A stretch of DNA of 64,000 nucleotides from Curtobacterium flaccumfaciens pv. betae (GCF_026241855.1 NZ_JAPJDC010000001.1:1798001-1862000); one strand, 5' to 3'; positions 52,504-61,480 are shown, counted from the stretch's first letter. Notes: generated by a model from the letters alone, not told the origin. Numbers and translations are program-made.

Positions 52504-53057
52504 GCCCGGTCCGCCACGCTGCCGACGTGCTCGAGCACCAGGGTGACGGCCTCGTCCAGGCCCGCGGCGACGGTGTCGGCCTCGTCGGCCTCCTGACGGC
52601 GGGTGCGCGGGGTGGGCACGAGGATCCCCTGCGCGCCGGCGTTCCGGGCGGCCTGCACGTCGGCACCGATGTCACCGACGACGACGATCGACTCCGGCGG
52701 GATGCCGAGCCGCTCGGCGGCGTCGAGGACCATCCCGGGCCGGGGCTTCCGGCACGCGCAGTCGTCGCCGGCGTCGTGTGGGCAGACGCACCACACGTCG
52801 AACGGGCCGACGAGCTCGTCGACCCGGGCGTTGGTGGCATCGACCTGTTCGCGCGTGGCCATGCCCTTCGCGATCACCGACTGGTTCGTGACGACGCCGA
52901 GCTGCAACCCGGCGGCACGTGCCCGTTCGACGGCGCGCCGGGCACCGGGGACGGGGACGACCAGGTGCGGGTCGGCGTTGTACGGGACGTCCACCACGAG
53001 GGTGTCGTCGCGGTCGAGGAGCAGGCCGCGGATGACGCGGTCCGGTGCGAGGGCCAT
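52500..53057 (-). CDS. gmhB: Heptose-1,7-bisphosphate phosphatase (GmhB-like HAD)
   Basis: A 185-aa HAD hydrolase. LLLDRDDTLVVDVPYN holds the nucleophile and acid Asp, VVTNQSVIAKG the Ser/Thr motif, and VVGDIGADVQAA the Mg-binding Asp. A Cys/His zinc loop characteristic of GmhB (WCVCPHDAGDDCACRKPRPG) is intact. It would remove the C7 phosphate between the kinase and nucleotidyl steps of HldE. It is first in the seven-gene minus-strand heptose operon (53057 to 46193). Confidence 0.85.
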   Translation of the reverse strand: MALAPDRVIRGLLLDRDDTLVVDVPYNADPHLVVPVPGARRAVERARAAGLQLGVVTNQSVIAKGMATREQVDATNARVDELVGPFDVWCVCPHDAGDDCACRKPRPGMVLDAAERLGIPPESIVVVGDIGADVQAARNAGAQGILVPTPRTRRQEADEADTVAAGLDEAVTLVLEHVGSVADRA

Positions 53058-53144
53058 GCTCCGTGACTACCGGTCGACGGCCGGGGGCCGCCCCAGGAAG
53101 AGCCGCGGAGCGCGGTCCCGGCAAGACCGTCAGCGTGTCGGGTC

Positions 53145-53150
53145 TACCGT
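53145..53150 (+). promoter_or_regulatory. Likely -10 of a leaderless transcript
   Basis: TACCGT, seven bases before the GTG at 53158. The 100-bp gap to gmhB must also hold the divergent heptose operon promoter. Confidence 0.45.
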
Positions 53151-53157
53151 CGCCGCG

Positions 53158-54141
53158 GTGACCGCCCTCGAGAACCTGCCCGACCCCGACGGACGCCCGG
53201 AACTGCTCGTCCTCCGTGCCATCAAGCTCGGCGACCTGCTCGTCGCCGTCCCCGCGCTGCACGCGCTCCGTCGCGCGTTCCCCGACCACCGCATCACCCT
53301 GGCCACCACGGCCTGGCTGGCGCCGGTCGTCGAACTCGTGCCGGCGGTGGACGTCCACCTGGCCCAGCACGGTCTCGACCACCCCATCGCGGTGCCGCAC
53401 GGTGCCGTCGACATCGCCGTCAACCTGCACGGCGCAGGCCCGGAGTCCTCGGACCTCGTCGCCGCGCTCGCCCCGCGCCGGGTCATCGGGCACGCCGACC
53501 CGACCCACGAGTACGAGGGTCCGGAGTGGCCGGACGACGTGCACGAGCGCGACCGCTGGGCGGACCTGCTCACGTGGCACGGCATCCCCGCGGACGCGAC
53601 CGAGGTGCACATCGACCGCCCCGCCGAGCCGCCGGTGGTCGCCGACGCGGCCGTCGTGCACGTGGGTGCCTTCCACGGTGCACGGCACTGGCCGACGGAC
53701 CGCTTCGCCGACGTGGTGCGCGGGCTCCGGGCGCGCGGTGCCGACGTGGTCCTGACAGGAGGCTCGGACGACGTCGTGCGCGCCCGTGCCGTCGCCGACG
53801 CGGCCGGCCTGGCGCCGGAGGCGGTCCTGGTCGGCACCCTGGACCTGCAGGCCTTCGCCGCGGTGATCGCCGCGGCGCGACTCGTCGTCACGGTCGACAC
53901 GGGCGCTGCGCACCTGGCGTCCGCCTACGGGGTGCCCTCGGTCGTGCTGTTCGGCCCGGCACCGCCCGAGGCGTGGGGCCCGCCGTCGACCGGCCCGCAC
54001 ATCGTGCTCACCGACGCCTCGGTCCGTCGCGGCGACGTCTTCGCCGAGGACCCGGACCCGGCGATCCTGGCCGTGACCGCGGACGACGTGCTGGCCGCGG
54101 TGGACCGGCTCCGGGTGACCGCTCAGGCGGCCGGGCGGTAG
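53158..54141 (+). CDS. Family 9 glycosyltransferase (heptosyltransferase-like) C
   Basis: A 327-aa GT9 enzyme: LRAIKLGDLLVAVPALHALR, then VHVGAFHGARHWPTDRFAD and VTVDTGAAHLASAYGVPSVV. It is divergent from the gmhB operon and shares its intergenic region, so co-regulation is possible. GTG 53158 was chosen because of the TACCGT box; a Shine-Dalgarno is lacking. Confidence 0.85.
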   Translation: MTALENLPDPDGRPELLVLRAIKLGDLLVAVPALHALRRAFPDHRITLATTAWLAPVVELVPAVDVHLAQHGLDHPIAVPHGAVDIAVNLHGAGPESSDLVAALAPRRVIGHADPTHEYEGPEWPDDVHERDRWADLLTWHGIPADATEVHIDRPAEPPVVADAAVVHVGAFHGARHWPTDRFADVVRGLRARGADVVLTGGSDDVVRARAVADAAGLAPEAVLVGTLDLQAFAAVIAAARLVVTVDTGAAHLASAYGVPSVVLFGPAPPEAWGPPSTGPHIVLTDASVRRGDVFAEDPDPAILAVTADDVLAAVDRLRVTAQAAGR

Positions 54142-54191
54142 CGTCGACCGAGAGCCACCCGGACCTGCCGGACGCTCGGAGGGAGTCCTTC

Positions 54192-54548
54192 GTGTTCGAA
54201 GCCGCGAACATCCGTGACTGGATCGGTCTGCCGGTCGTCGACGAGGCCGACGACAAGGTCGGCACGCTCGAGAGCATCTACTACGACACCGCCACGTCCG
54301 AGCCGGCGTTCGGTGCCCTGACCACCGGCATGGTCGGGTTCCAGAAGCTCGTCTTCGTCCCGCTGTTCGGCGCCACCGTCGCCCCGAAGCACCTGCGTGT
54401 GACGTTCCCGAAGAAGCTCGTCAAGGACGCCCCGTCGATCTCGACCGACGGCGAGCTCGACGCTGCGACCGAGCCCGAGCTGTTCCAGCACTACGGGCTG
54501 GAGTACCGCACCGGCAGCGGTGGCGAACGCCGACTCGGACGCCGCTGA
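54192..54548 (+). CDS. PRC-barrel domain protein
   Basis: A 118-aa protein with a PRC-barrel fold (ANIRDWIGLPVVDEADDKVG, then VFVPLFGATVAPKHLRV). These small beta-barrels are found in RNA processing, photosynthesis and stress proteins; the role here is unknown. GTG 54192 has GGAGGGAG six bases upstream. Confidence 0.8.
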   Translation: MFEAANIRDWIGLPVVDEADDKVGTLESIYYDTATSEPAFGALTTGMVGFQKLVFVPLFGATVAPKHLRVTFPKKLVKDAPSISTDGELDAATEPELFQHYGLEYRTGSGGERRLGRR

Positions 54549-54616
54549 GCCCGTCCCGCCCCACCGACCGATCCCACCCGACCGACCGATCCGCCGCACC
54601 CGCCCGGAGGCCGCAA

Positions 54617-55690
54617 CTGCTCCGCACCGCCCGTACGACGCTGCTCGCCGCCCTGGCGGCGGTCGCCGTCGTCGGGCTGGTGGTGGCCGGGGTCGCGGCA
54701 CCGGGGCCGGTGGAACGGGCGTCGGCCGCGCCGATGTGGCCCGTCCCGCAGCCCTACCCGGTGCCGGACGACCCGACCGAGCCGCTCGCCGACCTCCCGC
54801 CCGGCAGCGAGTACGTCGCCCTCGGTGACTCGTACTCCGCCGGCTACGGCCTGGGCGACCGGACCCGGCTGCCCACGAGCGCGTGCGTGCAGTCGGCCCG
54901 TGACTACCCGCACCGGCTCGCGGCGCGGTTCGGCCTCGACCTGACCGACGCCACGTGCGCGGGCGCCACCAGCGAGGACGTCACGACCGGACACCAGTTC
55001 AAGGGCGTCCCCCCGCAGATCGAGTCGCTGTCCTCGCGCACCCGGCTCGTGACCCTGACCATCGGCGGCAACGACGCGGACCTGTTCGGCACGGCCGCGT
55101 CGTGCCTGGCGATCTCGGCCGACGGCCCGGTGTTCTCCGGACGTGACGCGCCGTCGTGCAAGAGCACGCTCGTGCAGGACGGTGAGGACCAGCTCAGCCT
55201 GAAGATCCAGTCGCGGGTCGCGCTCGGGATCGCCGACACCCTGGCAGCGGTGCAACGGGCCGCGCCGAACGCCGTCGTCGTGTTCCTCGGGTACCCGGCG
55301 ATCTTCCCGGACGCCGAGCACACCCCCGCGAAGGGCTGCTTCCGCTCGGCGCTCGACCTCGGCACGCTCGCGGGGTCGTTCCCCGCGGACACCTTCCCGT
55401 TCACCGATGACGACGTGGCGTACCTGCACGGTGTGCAGGAGGAGCTCGACGCCGTGTCCGCATCCGCCGCCGACGCTGCCGGGGTGCGGTTCGTCGACGT
55501 CCTCGAACGCACCGAGGCCCACTCGGCCTGCGCCCCGCGGGACGAGCGCTACGTCGCGGGTGTCAGCCTGACCGGCTCGAGCGACCTGCGACGCATCGAC
55601 CTGCGGGCCGGCGCCCTGCACCCGAACGGCCGCGGAGTCGCGTACCTCACCGACCAGATGGCCGACGCGATCCGGGAACTCGCCGGCTGA
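54617..55690 (+). CDS. Secreted SGNH/GDSL hydrolase, probable CTG start
   Basis: A 357-aa esterase/lipase-type protein. SGNH blocks: VALGDSYSAGYG (nucleophile Ser), TCAGATSEDV (Gly), LTIGGNDADLF (Asn) and LHPNGRG (His). The usual Asp three residues before the His is absent (GALH), as in some dyad SGNH enzymes. Six Cys suggest disulfides. Codons from CTG 54617 encode a good signal peptide (LRTARTTLLAALAAVAVVG...AS-A), and GGAGG lies six bases before that CTG; the first GTG in frame (54680) would cut the signal in half. Hence CTG is the likely start. Confidence 0.8.
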   Translation: MLRTARTTLLAALAAVAVVGLVVAGVAAPGPVERASAAPMWPVPQPYPVPDDPTEPLADLPPGSEYVALGDSYSAGYGLGDRTRLPTSACVQSARDYPHRLAARFGLDLTDATCAGATSEDVTTGHQFKGVPPQIESLSSRTRLVTLTIGGNDADLFGTAASCLAISADGPVFSGRDAPSCKSTLVQDGEDQLSLKIQSRVALGIADTLAAVQRAAPNAVVVFLGYPAIFPDAEHTPAKGCFRSALDLGTLAGSFPADTFPFTDDDVAYLHGVQEELDAVSASAADAAGVRFVDVLERTEAHSACAPRDERYVAGVSLTGSSDLRRIDLRAGALHPNGRGVAYLTDQMADAIRELAG

Positions 55691-56516
55691 CCCGTCCGGA
55701 CCCCGCGCTGTCCGTGTGGGCCGCCGGTGGGACGACGCAGACCGGTGCCGCCGTCTCACGGACGACGTCGTGGAGCAGTGCGCCGGACAGCACCCGCACG
55801 TGGCCCCGTCCGAGCACCACGAGCGACGCCCGCCGGGTGCGCGATGCGATGGCGTGCCCCGGGTGTCCCTCGACGAGCAGCGGCCGGATCCGCACCGCCG
55901 GGAACCGCGCGGTCAGGTCCTCGGTGACCCGCTGCAGCAGTTCGGCGTTCCGGGCGCGCCACCGCAGGGGGTCCTCGGCGAAGTCGGTGAGTCCGGTCCG
56001 GGTCAGCACGGGCATCTCCCACGCCCGGAGCAGCGTCAGTCGTCGGTGCAGCCGGACGGCCTCGGCCACGGCGATCGAGACGGCCCGCTCGTCGATCGGT
56101 TCCTCGACCGCCAGCACCACGTCGCCGTCGATCGGGTGCGGACCCTCAGGGACGATCACGGTCGGTACGGCCGCGCGGACCGCGACCCGCGCCGGGTCGC
56201 CGCCGGCGGTCGAACCCCGTCGGCTCCGGAAGGTCCCGATCACCAGGAGGTCACCGCCGTCGGACTCCTCGACCAGGGCACTGGCGAACGGCCCGGCGTG
56301 CCGGTGCACCTCGACGGTGGCTCCGGGCAGGGCGGCACGAGCGGCCTCGGCCAGGCGGTCGGCGACCGGTCCGGGGCCCTCGATCGCCGGGTCGGCACCG
56401 ATGATCCGGATCCGCTCGATCCCGCTGTCCGCGCGGGCGGCGATCCACCGCAGCGCCTCGTCGTGCGGCATCGCGGCGTCCGCGGCCAGCGTCACCGTCG
56501 TCCATCGTTCGTCCAT
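55647..56516 (-). CDS. Tandem universal-stress-protein-like protein
   Basis: A 289-aa protein with two Usp-type alpha/beta halves. The second half ends ASLVVLGRGHVRVLSGALLHDVVRETAAPVCVVPP, close to the Usp nucleotide motif G-x2-G-x9-GS/T-V-x-V. The first has LLVIGTFRSRRGSTAGG. ATG 56516 has GGAGGAGG nine bases upstream. Its last 44 bases overlap the convergent SGNH gene. Role: stress adaptation by family only. Confidence 0.75.
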   Translation of the reverse strand: MDERWTTVTLAADAAMPHDEALRWIAARADSGIERIRIIGADPAIEGPGPVADRLAEAARAALPGATVEVHRHAGPFASALVEESDGGDLLVIGTFRSRRGSTAGGDPARVAVRAAVPTVIVPEGPHPIDGDVVLAVEEPIDERAVSIAVAEAVRLHRRLTLLRAWEMPVLTRTGLTDFAEDPLRWRARNAELLQRVTEDLTARFPAVRIRPLLVEGHPGHAIASRTRRASLVVLGRGHVRVLSGALLHDVVRETAAPVCVVPPAAHTDSAGSGRVSRRVPGSRRPSGR

Positions 56517-56680
56517 CCCGATCGGCCTCCTCCATCGCAGGTCCTCCGGGGGCGTCACACGGCGCTCCGTGCGCCACACGGTACTCCCGGCGCGGGCGTG
56601 GGGAACCGGCGGTGGGACCGGGCACGTCGGGTGGTGCGCGGCGCGTGTGTGGTGATCCGGGCCTCCCGTCCGGGTCTGCG

Positions 56681-56686
56681 TAGTCT
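56681..56686 (+). promoter_or_regulatory. Likely -10 of a leaderless transcript
   Basis: TAGTCT, six bases before the GTG at 56693. Confidence 0.45.
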
Positions 56687-56692
56687 CGGGGC

Positions 56693-57172
56693 GTGGTCGT
56701 GAGCGCCGGACTGTTGCTGCACCGGACCGGTCCGTCCGGGCCCGAGGTCTTCCTCGCGCACATGGGCGGGCCGTTCTGGCGAAACCGGCCGCGTGCCTGG
56801 TCGATCCCGAAGGGGCTGGTCGAGGCGGGGGAGGAGCCGCTCGGCACCGCGCTGCGCGAGTTCGCCGAGGAGATCGGCGTGCCCGCCCCGGTGAGCGCCG
56901 CGGACCTGACCGACCTGGGGGAGTTCCGGCAGGCGTCGGGCAAGCGCGTGCGGGTCTTCACGGCACGGGCGTCGGGGTTCTCGGTCGACACCGTGCGGAG
57001 CAACACCGTGCGGCTCGAGCTGCCGCGCGGGTCGGGGCGGTTCGTGGAGGTGCCCGAGGTGGACGACGCCCGGTGGGTCGGCCTCGACGAGGCGCGGGAG
57101 CTGGTGGTGGCCGGGCAGGTCGCAGCGCTCGACGCCCTGGTCGCGCTCGGTTGGGGTGCTGGCGGTTCCTGA
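56693..57172 (+). CDS. Nudix hydrolase
   Basis: A 159-aa pyrophosphohydrolase. The complete Nudix box is present at residues about 41-63: Gly in KGLVEAGEE, then ALREFAEEIG with the metal-binding Glu residues. The GTG start follows TAGTCT at leaderless spacing. Substrate unknown. The sequence SIPKGLVEAGE resembles bis-phosphate or NUDT2-like members of the family. Confidence 0.85.
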   Translation: MVVSAGLLLHRTGPSGPEVFLAHMGGPFWRNRPRAWSIPKGLVEAGEEPLGTALREFAEEIGVPAPVSAADLTDLGEFRQASGKRVRVFTARASGFSVDTVRSNTVRLELPRGSGRFVEVPEVDDARWVGLDEARELVVAGQVAALDALVALGWGAGGS

Positions 57173-57191
57173 CGCGCCGCTCGTGTCGGTC

Positions 57192-57285
57192 GAGCGGTCA
57201 CGAACTGTCGTCCGGCGGGCCTCCAGGCGACACTTCTCGGCCGCTCGGCGATCGGCGTGCGGCAGGTCGTGACCGCTCGGCGGGA
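57192..57285. repeat. Single degenerate copy of the GGTCACGAAC repeat
   Basis: GAGCGGTCACGAACTGTCG and the partner GCAGGTCGTGACCGCTCGG match the hairpin core of the first array, but the middle is diverged. It lies between the Nudix gene and the surface-protein gene; the rest of the gap (57286-57380) holds the promoter. Confidence 0.6.
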
Positions 57286-57380
57286 CCTTCTTGCTCGTGT
57301 CGTGCCCCGGACACGAGCCAAGCCCGCTGGATAGTCTGAGGGGGTGTCGGGTTCTCCGGCGCCACACCAGGGGAGTACGC

Positions 57381-59462
57381 ATGCGGCGCTGGCGCGCGAT
57401 CACGGCTGGGCTGACGGCCCTCGCACTCGGAGCAGGACTCTCGATCGGCGGCGCGACCAGTGCGTCGGCGGAGCCGGTCGGCAACTGGGGGGCCTTCACC
57501 CTCAGCGGAGCGAGCCGGGCCTACACCGGCACGATGACGCTCGCCGGGTTCCCCGAGACGACCTTCACGTCGGACTCCCGGCAGTCGACCGTCGTCAGCG
57601 GGGCATCGACCTGGCAGTCGGCGTCGACCCCGTCGGGCGCGGTCTACGGGACGAGCCGCGGCCAGACCTACATGAACCAGCGGCCGAACGTCGACTCGCC
57701 CACGTCCGGCGCATCGACGACCACCTACACGTTCGCCGAGCCGACACCGGGCGCCCAGAGCTGGTCGTTCGTGCTCGGCGACGTCGACGCCGATCGTGCG
57801 ACCATCTCGGCCACCGTCTCCGGGGGCGGCGCCGCGACCGCGGAGCAGCTCGGCTACGTGAGCTCCTACAACTCGTGCTCGGCCGCCGTCGCCGGAGGAC
57901 CGTCGTGCACCGCCGACCCCGACGGCACGACCGGGCGGGACCTGCCCTCCTGGGACCCCGCCACCCGGACCCTGACGTGCAACACCGGCGCGGTCGACAC
58001 CGCCGGCGCCACGGCGTGGTTCACGCCGACCGTCTCGCTCACCAGCCTGACGATCACGTACCAGCAGCGCAGCGGTTTCCCGGTGTACCAGACCTGGTTC
58101 GCCAACCGCACCGCCGCGATCACCGGCACGGCGACCCTCGACGGAGCGCCGATCCCCGGGGCGATCGTCCGCGTCACCGCTCCGCGCGGCACCGTGTACA
58201 CGACGACGACCAACGCCGACGGCACCTACGCGTTCCCGCAGCTGCCGGTCATCGCGAACTACCGCGTCGAGATCACCCCGCCGGACGGTGCCGAGGGCCC
58301 TGACCAGCCCACGAGGGTCTCCCTCGCGCAGACCGGCTCGCCGGGCGGCGTGGACCAGCAGGCCGACTTCGCGTTCACGTCGCCGGAGGACACCGTGTCG
58401 GTCATCGGCACCGTGGTCGACGAGGACGGCCGACCGGTCTCGAACCTCGAGGTCGTCATCACCGACCCGGACTCCGGGGACGTCCTCGTCGACACGACGA
58501 CGAACAGCGAAGGCGTCTACACCGGCTCGGACCTGCCGGCGGACACCAACCTCGACGTGTCCGTCGCCGACGAGCCGCCCGTGACCATCACCACCGGCGA
58601 CGACGACGCGGCACCGGCAGTCCCCGACGAGGTCGAAGCCCCGGCCGCCGTCGTCGCGACGGTCGCCGGTGTGGTCTCGCTCGACGGTTCACCCGTGCCC
58701 GCTGGAGCGGTGGTCGAACTCGTCGACGGCACGGGCGCCGTGGTCGCATCGACGGAGACCGACGCTGACGGTCGGTACGTCTTCGCCACCGCGGCGGGCA
58801 CGTACACCGTCCGGACCGAACGACCCGAGCCAGGGGCGACCGGGGCGACGTCGAACACCGGTGTGCCGGCCGTCGCTGGCGAGCGTGCTTCGTCCGACCT
58901 GCCGTTCGCCTCCGCAGCCCCCGCCGCCGAGGTCACCACCGACCAGCCCGGCACGGTCGTCGACACGAACGGCGAACCCGTTCCCGACGTCGAGGTCGTC
59001 GCGACTCCGACGGACCCGCAGTCCGGCGATCCCGTGTCGGTCGTCACGGACGACGACGGTGCGTTCGACCTGACCGGACTGGAGCCCACGACGGAGTACG
59101 CCGTCTCGGTCGACGTCGAGGGGGCAGAGACGGCGACCGTCGTCACCCCGGAGTCCGGGGCTGCGACGCCGCTGGCGTTCGTGGTGCGGGCTGCGGCGGC
59201 TCCGGCTCCCGCACCGTCGCCGTCGGAGTCGCCGAGCGGTTCTCCTTCGGCGGCCCCGACCGGCCCCGCCGCCGGGTCGGGCTCCGGCTCCGCGCCGGTC
59301 TCGGGCCAGGGCGATGCGGGGGACGGTGGACCGCTCGCCTACACGGGCGCGGACCTCGGCCCGGGACTCATCGCCGCCGGGGTGCTCGTGCTGCTCGGTG
59401 CGGCGCTGCTGACCTACCGCGCGGTGCGCAACCGCCGCCGCACGGACCACCTGCAGGACTGA
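57381..59462 (+). CDS. Cell-wall-anchored surface protein, LAYTG type, with Ig-like repeats
   Basis: A 693-aa secreted protein. A Sec signal (ITAGLTALALGAGLSIGGATSASA) is followed by a beta-rich N-terminal domain (to about residue 245). Four carboxypeptidase-regulatory-like/SdrB-like repeats follow (e.g. GAPIPGAIVRVTAPRGTVYTTTTNA-type strands, DADGRYVF, DDDGAFDL). A Pro/Ser/Gly linker precedes LAYTG, a hydrophobic helix (LIAAGVLVLLGAALLTY) and RNRRR. LAxTG is the motif of class E sortases in high-GC Gram-positives; no sortase is in the window. ATG 57381 has GGGGAG upstream. Probably an adhesin or stalk-type protein. Confidence 0.85.
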   Translation: MRRWRAITAGLTALALGAGLSIGGATSASAEPVGNWGAFTLSGASRAYTGTMTLAGFPETTFTSDSRQSTVVSGASTWQSASTPSGAVYGTSRGQTYMNQRPNVDSPTSGASTTTYTFAEPTPGAQSWSFVLGDVDADRATISATVSGGGAATAEQLGYVSSYNSCSAAVAGGPSCTADPDGTTGRDLPSWDPATRTLTCNTGAVDTAGATAWFTPTVSLTSLTITYQQRSGFPVYQTWFANRTAAITGTATLDGAPIPGAIVRVTAPRGTVYTTTTNADGTYAFPQLPVIANYRVEITPPDGAEGPDQPTRVSLAQTGSPGGVDQQADFAFTSPEDTVSVIGTVVDEDGRPVSNLEVVITDPDSGDVLVDTTTNSEGVYTGSDLPADTNLDVSVADEPPVTITTGDDDAAPAVPDEVEAPAAVVATVAGVVSLDGSPVPAGAVVELVDGTGAVVASTETDADGRYVFATAAGTYTVRTERPEPGATGATSNTGVPAVAGERASSDLPFASAAPAAEVTTDQPGTVVDTNGEPVPDVEVVATPTDPQSGDPVSVVTDDDGAFDLTGLEPTTEYAVSVDVEGAETATVVTPESGAATPLAFVVRAAAAPAPAPSPSESPSGSPSAAPTGPAAGSGSGSAPVSGQGDAGDGGPLAYTGADLGPGLIAAGVLVLLGAALLTYRAVRNRRRTDHLQD

Positions 59463-59494
59463 CCGCGCGGCGGGCGCAGGACACGCCGCCCGGG

Positions 59495-60105
59495 TCCGCC
59501 GAGGGGTCACGAACCGTCGCCCGCCGCCCCCGCGTCCGCCGAGTGGTCGCAAACCGTCGCCCGCCGACCCCGGCAGACGACAGTTCGAGCACCCCCGACG
59601 CCCCGCCAACGGCAAGTCGTGACCACTCGAGGCCCGGGCACTGCGCGCGTCCGCCGCAGCCGCGCAACACGCCGCCGCGGGGACGCTGAGGGGTCACGAA
59701 CCGTCGCCCGCCGCCCCGTGAGACGACAGTTCAAGCACCCCGGACGCCCCGCCGACGGCATGCCGTGACCACTCGGGGCCCGGGCACCGCGCGTGTCCCC
59801 GCAGCCGCACAACACGCCCCCCCGCGTCCGCCGCAGCCGCACAACACGCCCCCCGCGTCCGCTGAGGGGTCACGAACCGTCGCCCGCCGCCCCCGTAGGC
59901 GACAGTTCGAGCGCCCCCGACGCCTCACCAACGGCAAGTCGTGACCACTCGAGGCCCGGGCACCGCGCGCGTCCCCGCCGCCGCACAACACGCCGCCGCG
60001 GGGACGCCGAGGGGTCGCAAACCGTCGCCCGCCGCCCCCGCAGACAACAGTTCGAGCACCCCCGACGCCCCGCCGACGGCAAGTCGTGACCGGTCGACGC
60101 GCCGA
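59495..60105. repeat. Third palindromic array, four to five diverged units
   Basis: Cores GGGGTCACGAACCGTCGCC occur at about 59503, 59691, 59868 and 60010, with a partial at about 59543. Each is followed by GACGACAGTTCGAGCACCCC-like and AAGTCGTGACCACTCG segments, then CCCGGGCACCGCGCG and GCCGCACAACACGCC. The GGTCACGAAC/GTTCG/GTCGTGACC core is shared with the array at 311. It fills the 656-bp gap between convergent genes; frames open through it are not coding. Confidence 0.85.
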
Positions 60106-60118
60106 CCGCCGCCGGCTC

Positions 60119-61480
60119 CTAGCGCGTCCGCGGCCGCCGCACCGAACCCGTGGCGACGCCGATCGACCCCGTGACCGTCTGGATCGCCCGCCCGACGACC
60201 GGCACCGACGTGGTGACGACAGCGAGCGAGGACGTGATGGCCTCGATGGACGAGGTCGACAGGTGCTCCTGCGTGTGCGTGTGCACCGGGAACCCACGGC
60301 GCGCCAGCACGACGACCCCGAGTGCGCCGACCAGCACCGCGGCACCGGCGAACGGCAGGTACTGCAGCCCGACGATCCCGAGGGCCTGCCCGCCGAACGC
60401 CGCACCACCGGCGATGCCGATGTTCGACGCGCCGTTGACCAGCGCGCCGGCGATGTCGGGGGAGACGCCTCCGGCACGGATCGCCGCAGCCATGAAGAGC
60501 GTGCCGGTCGTGCCGTTCGCGGCCATCCAGACCCCGGCGACGACCATCGTCCCCATCAGGGAGCCGTGCACGAACGGCATCGTCGCGAAGGCCACGACCA
60601 TCACGGCGACCGAGGCGATCAGCGTCTGCCGGGGCGCACGGTCGACGAACATGCCGGCGAGCCAGAGCCCGACGACACCGGTGCCACCGAGCACGAGCAG
60701 CGCCCCGCTCACCATGCCGGCGTCGAGCCCGGCGTCGATCGCGTACGGCCCGATGTAGGTGTAGACGACGTAGTGCCCGCCGAACAGCAGCATGTCGGCG
60801 ATCACGACGGACAGCAGTCCGGTACGTGCCCAGGCCTTCGGCGAACCGATGTGCGGCGACGAGGCACCGCGGACGGCGGGCAGGAACAGCAGGGCGACGA
60901 CCGCGAGTGCCGCTGCGGCGACACCGACGGAGAACACGGCCTGGCGCCAGCCGATGTGCTGCGCGACCCAGGTCGCGACGGGCACGCCGAGCACGAACCC
61001 GAGTGAGCTGCCCGAGTACACGAACGCGATCGCCCGTCCCGCCAGCCGAGGCGGGACGATCCGGGTGGCGTACGCCGAGGCGACCGAGAAGAACAGTGCG
61101 TGCGCGATGCCGCCGACCACGCGTCCGGCGCAGACCACGGCGAAGGACGGTGCGAGCGCGACCATCAGGTTCGACACGGTGTAGCCGACGAGCGTGGCGA
61201 CGAGCACGGTCTTGCGGGGCAGCTTCGCGGTGAACGCGGTGAGCGGCAGCGCGAGGAGCGCGACGGCCGCGGCGTACACGGTGATGACGATGCCCATGGT
61301 GGCCTCGGTCACGCCGAGGTCGGCGCTCATCGTGCCGAGCAGCCCGACGGGCATGAGCTCGGTGGTGATGGCGAAGAACGTGGCCAGTCCGAGCACGGCG
61401 ATGCCGACGATCGACTGGCTGGTGACGGTGATCGGCCGCGTGTGGGTCGACACGGCCGAGGTGGTGGTGTTGGTGGACAC
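60119..61480 (-). CDS. MFS transporter (DHA1, arabinose-efflux-like)
   Basis: A 453-aa 12-segment exporter. Segments are clear from about residue 25 (GIAVLGLATFFAITTELMPVG, the family's start) to 400. GRVVGGIAHALFFSVASAYA is the segment 4-5 region, and GMFVDRAPRQTL is the second motif A-like loop. A hydrophilic C-terminal tail of about 55 residues is unusual. GTG 61480 has GGAGG eight bases upstream. The 61481-61709 interval upstream contains no gene and should hold its promoter. Substrate unknown. Confidence 0.85.
   Translation of the reverse strand: MSTNTTTSAVSTHTRPITVTSQSIVGIAVLGLATFFAITTELMPVGLLGTMSADLGVTEATMGIVITVYAAAVALLALPLTAFTAKLPRKTVLVATLVGYTVSNLMVALAPSFAVVCAGRVVGGIAHALFFSVASAYATRIVPPRLAGRAIAFVYSGSSLGFVLGVPVATWVAQHIGWRQAVFSVGVAAAALAVVALLFLPAVRGASSPHIGSPKAWARTGLLSVVIADMLLFGGHYVVYTYIGPYAIDAGLDAGMVSGALLVLGGTGVVGLWLAGMFVDRAPRQTLIASVAVMVVAFATMPFVHGSLMGTMVVAGVWMAANGTTGTLFMAAAIRAGGVSPDIAGALVNGASNIGIAGGAAFGGQALGIVGLQYLPFAGAAVLVGALGVVVLARRGFPVHTHTQEHLSTSSIEAITSSLAVVTTSVPVVGRAIQTVTGSIGVATGSVRRPRTR

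Noticed and set aside
59495-60105. Coding frames in the third array
   Set aside because: They translate to Arg/Pro/Ala repeats that track the DNA repeat and have no initiation signals.
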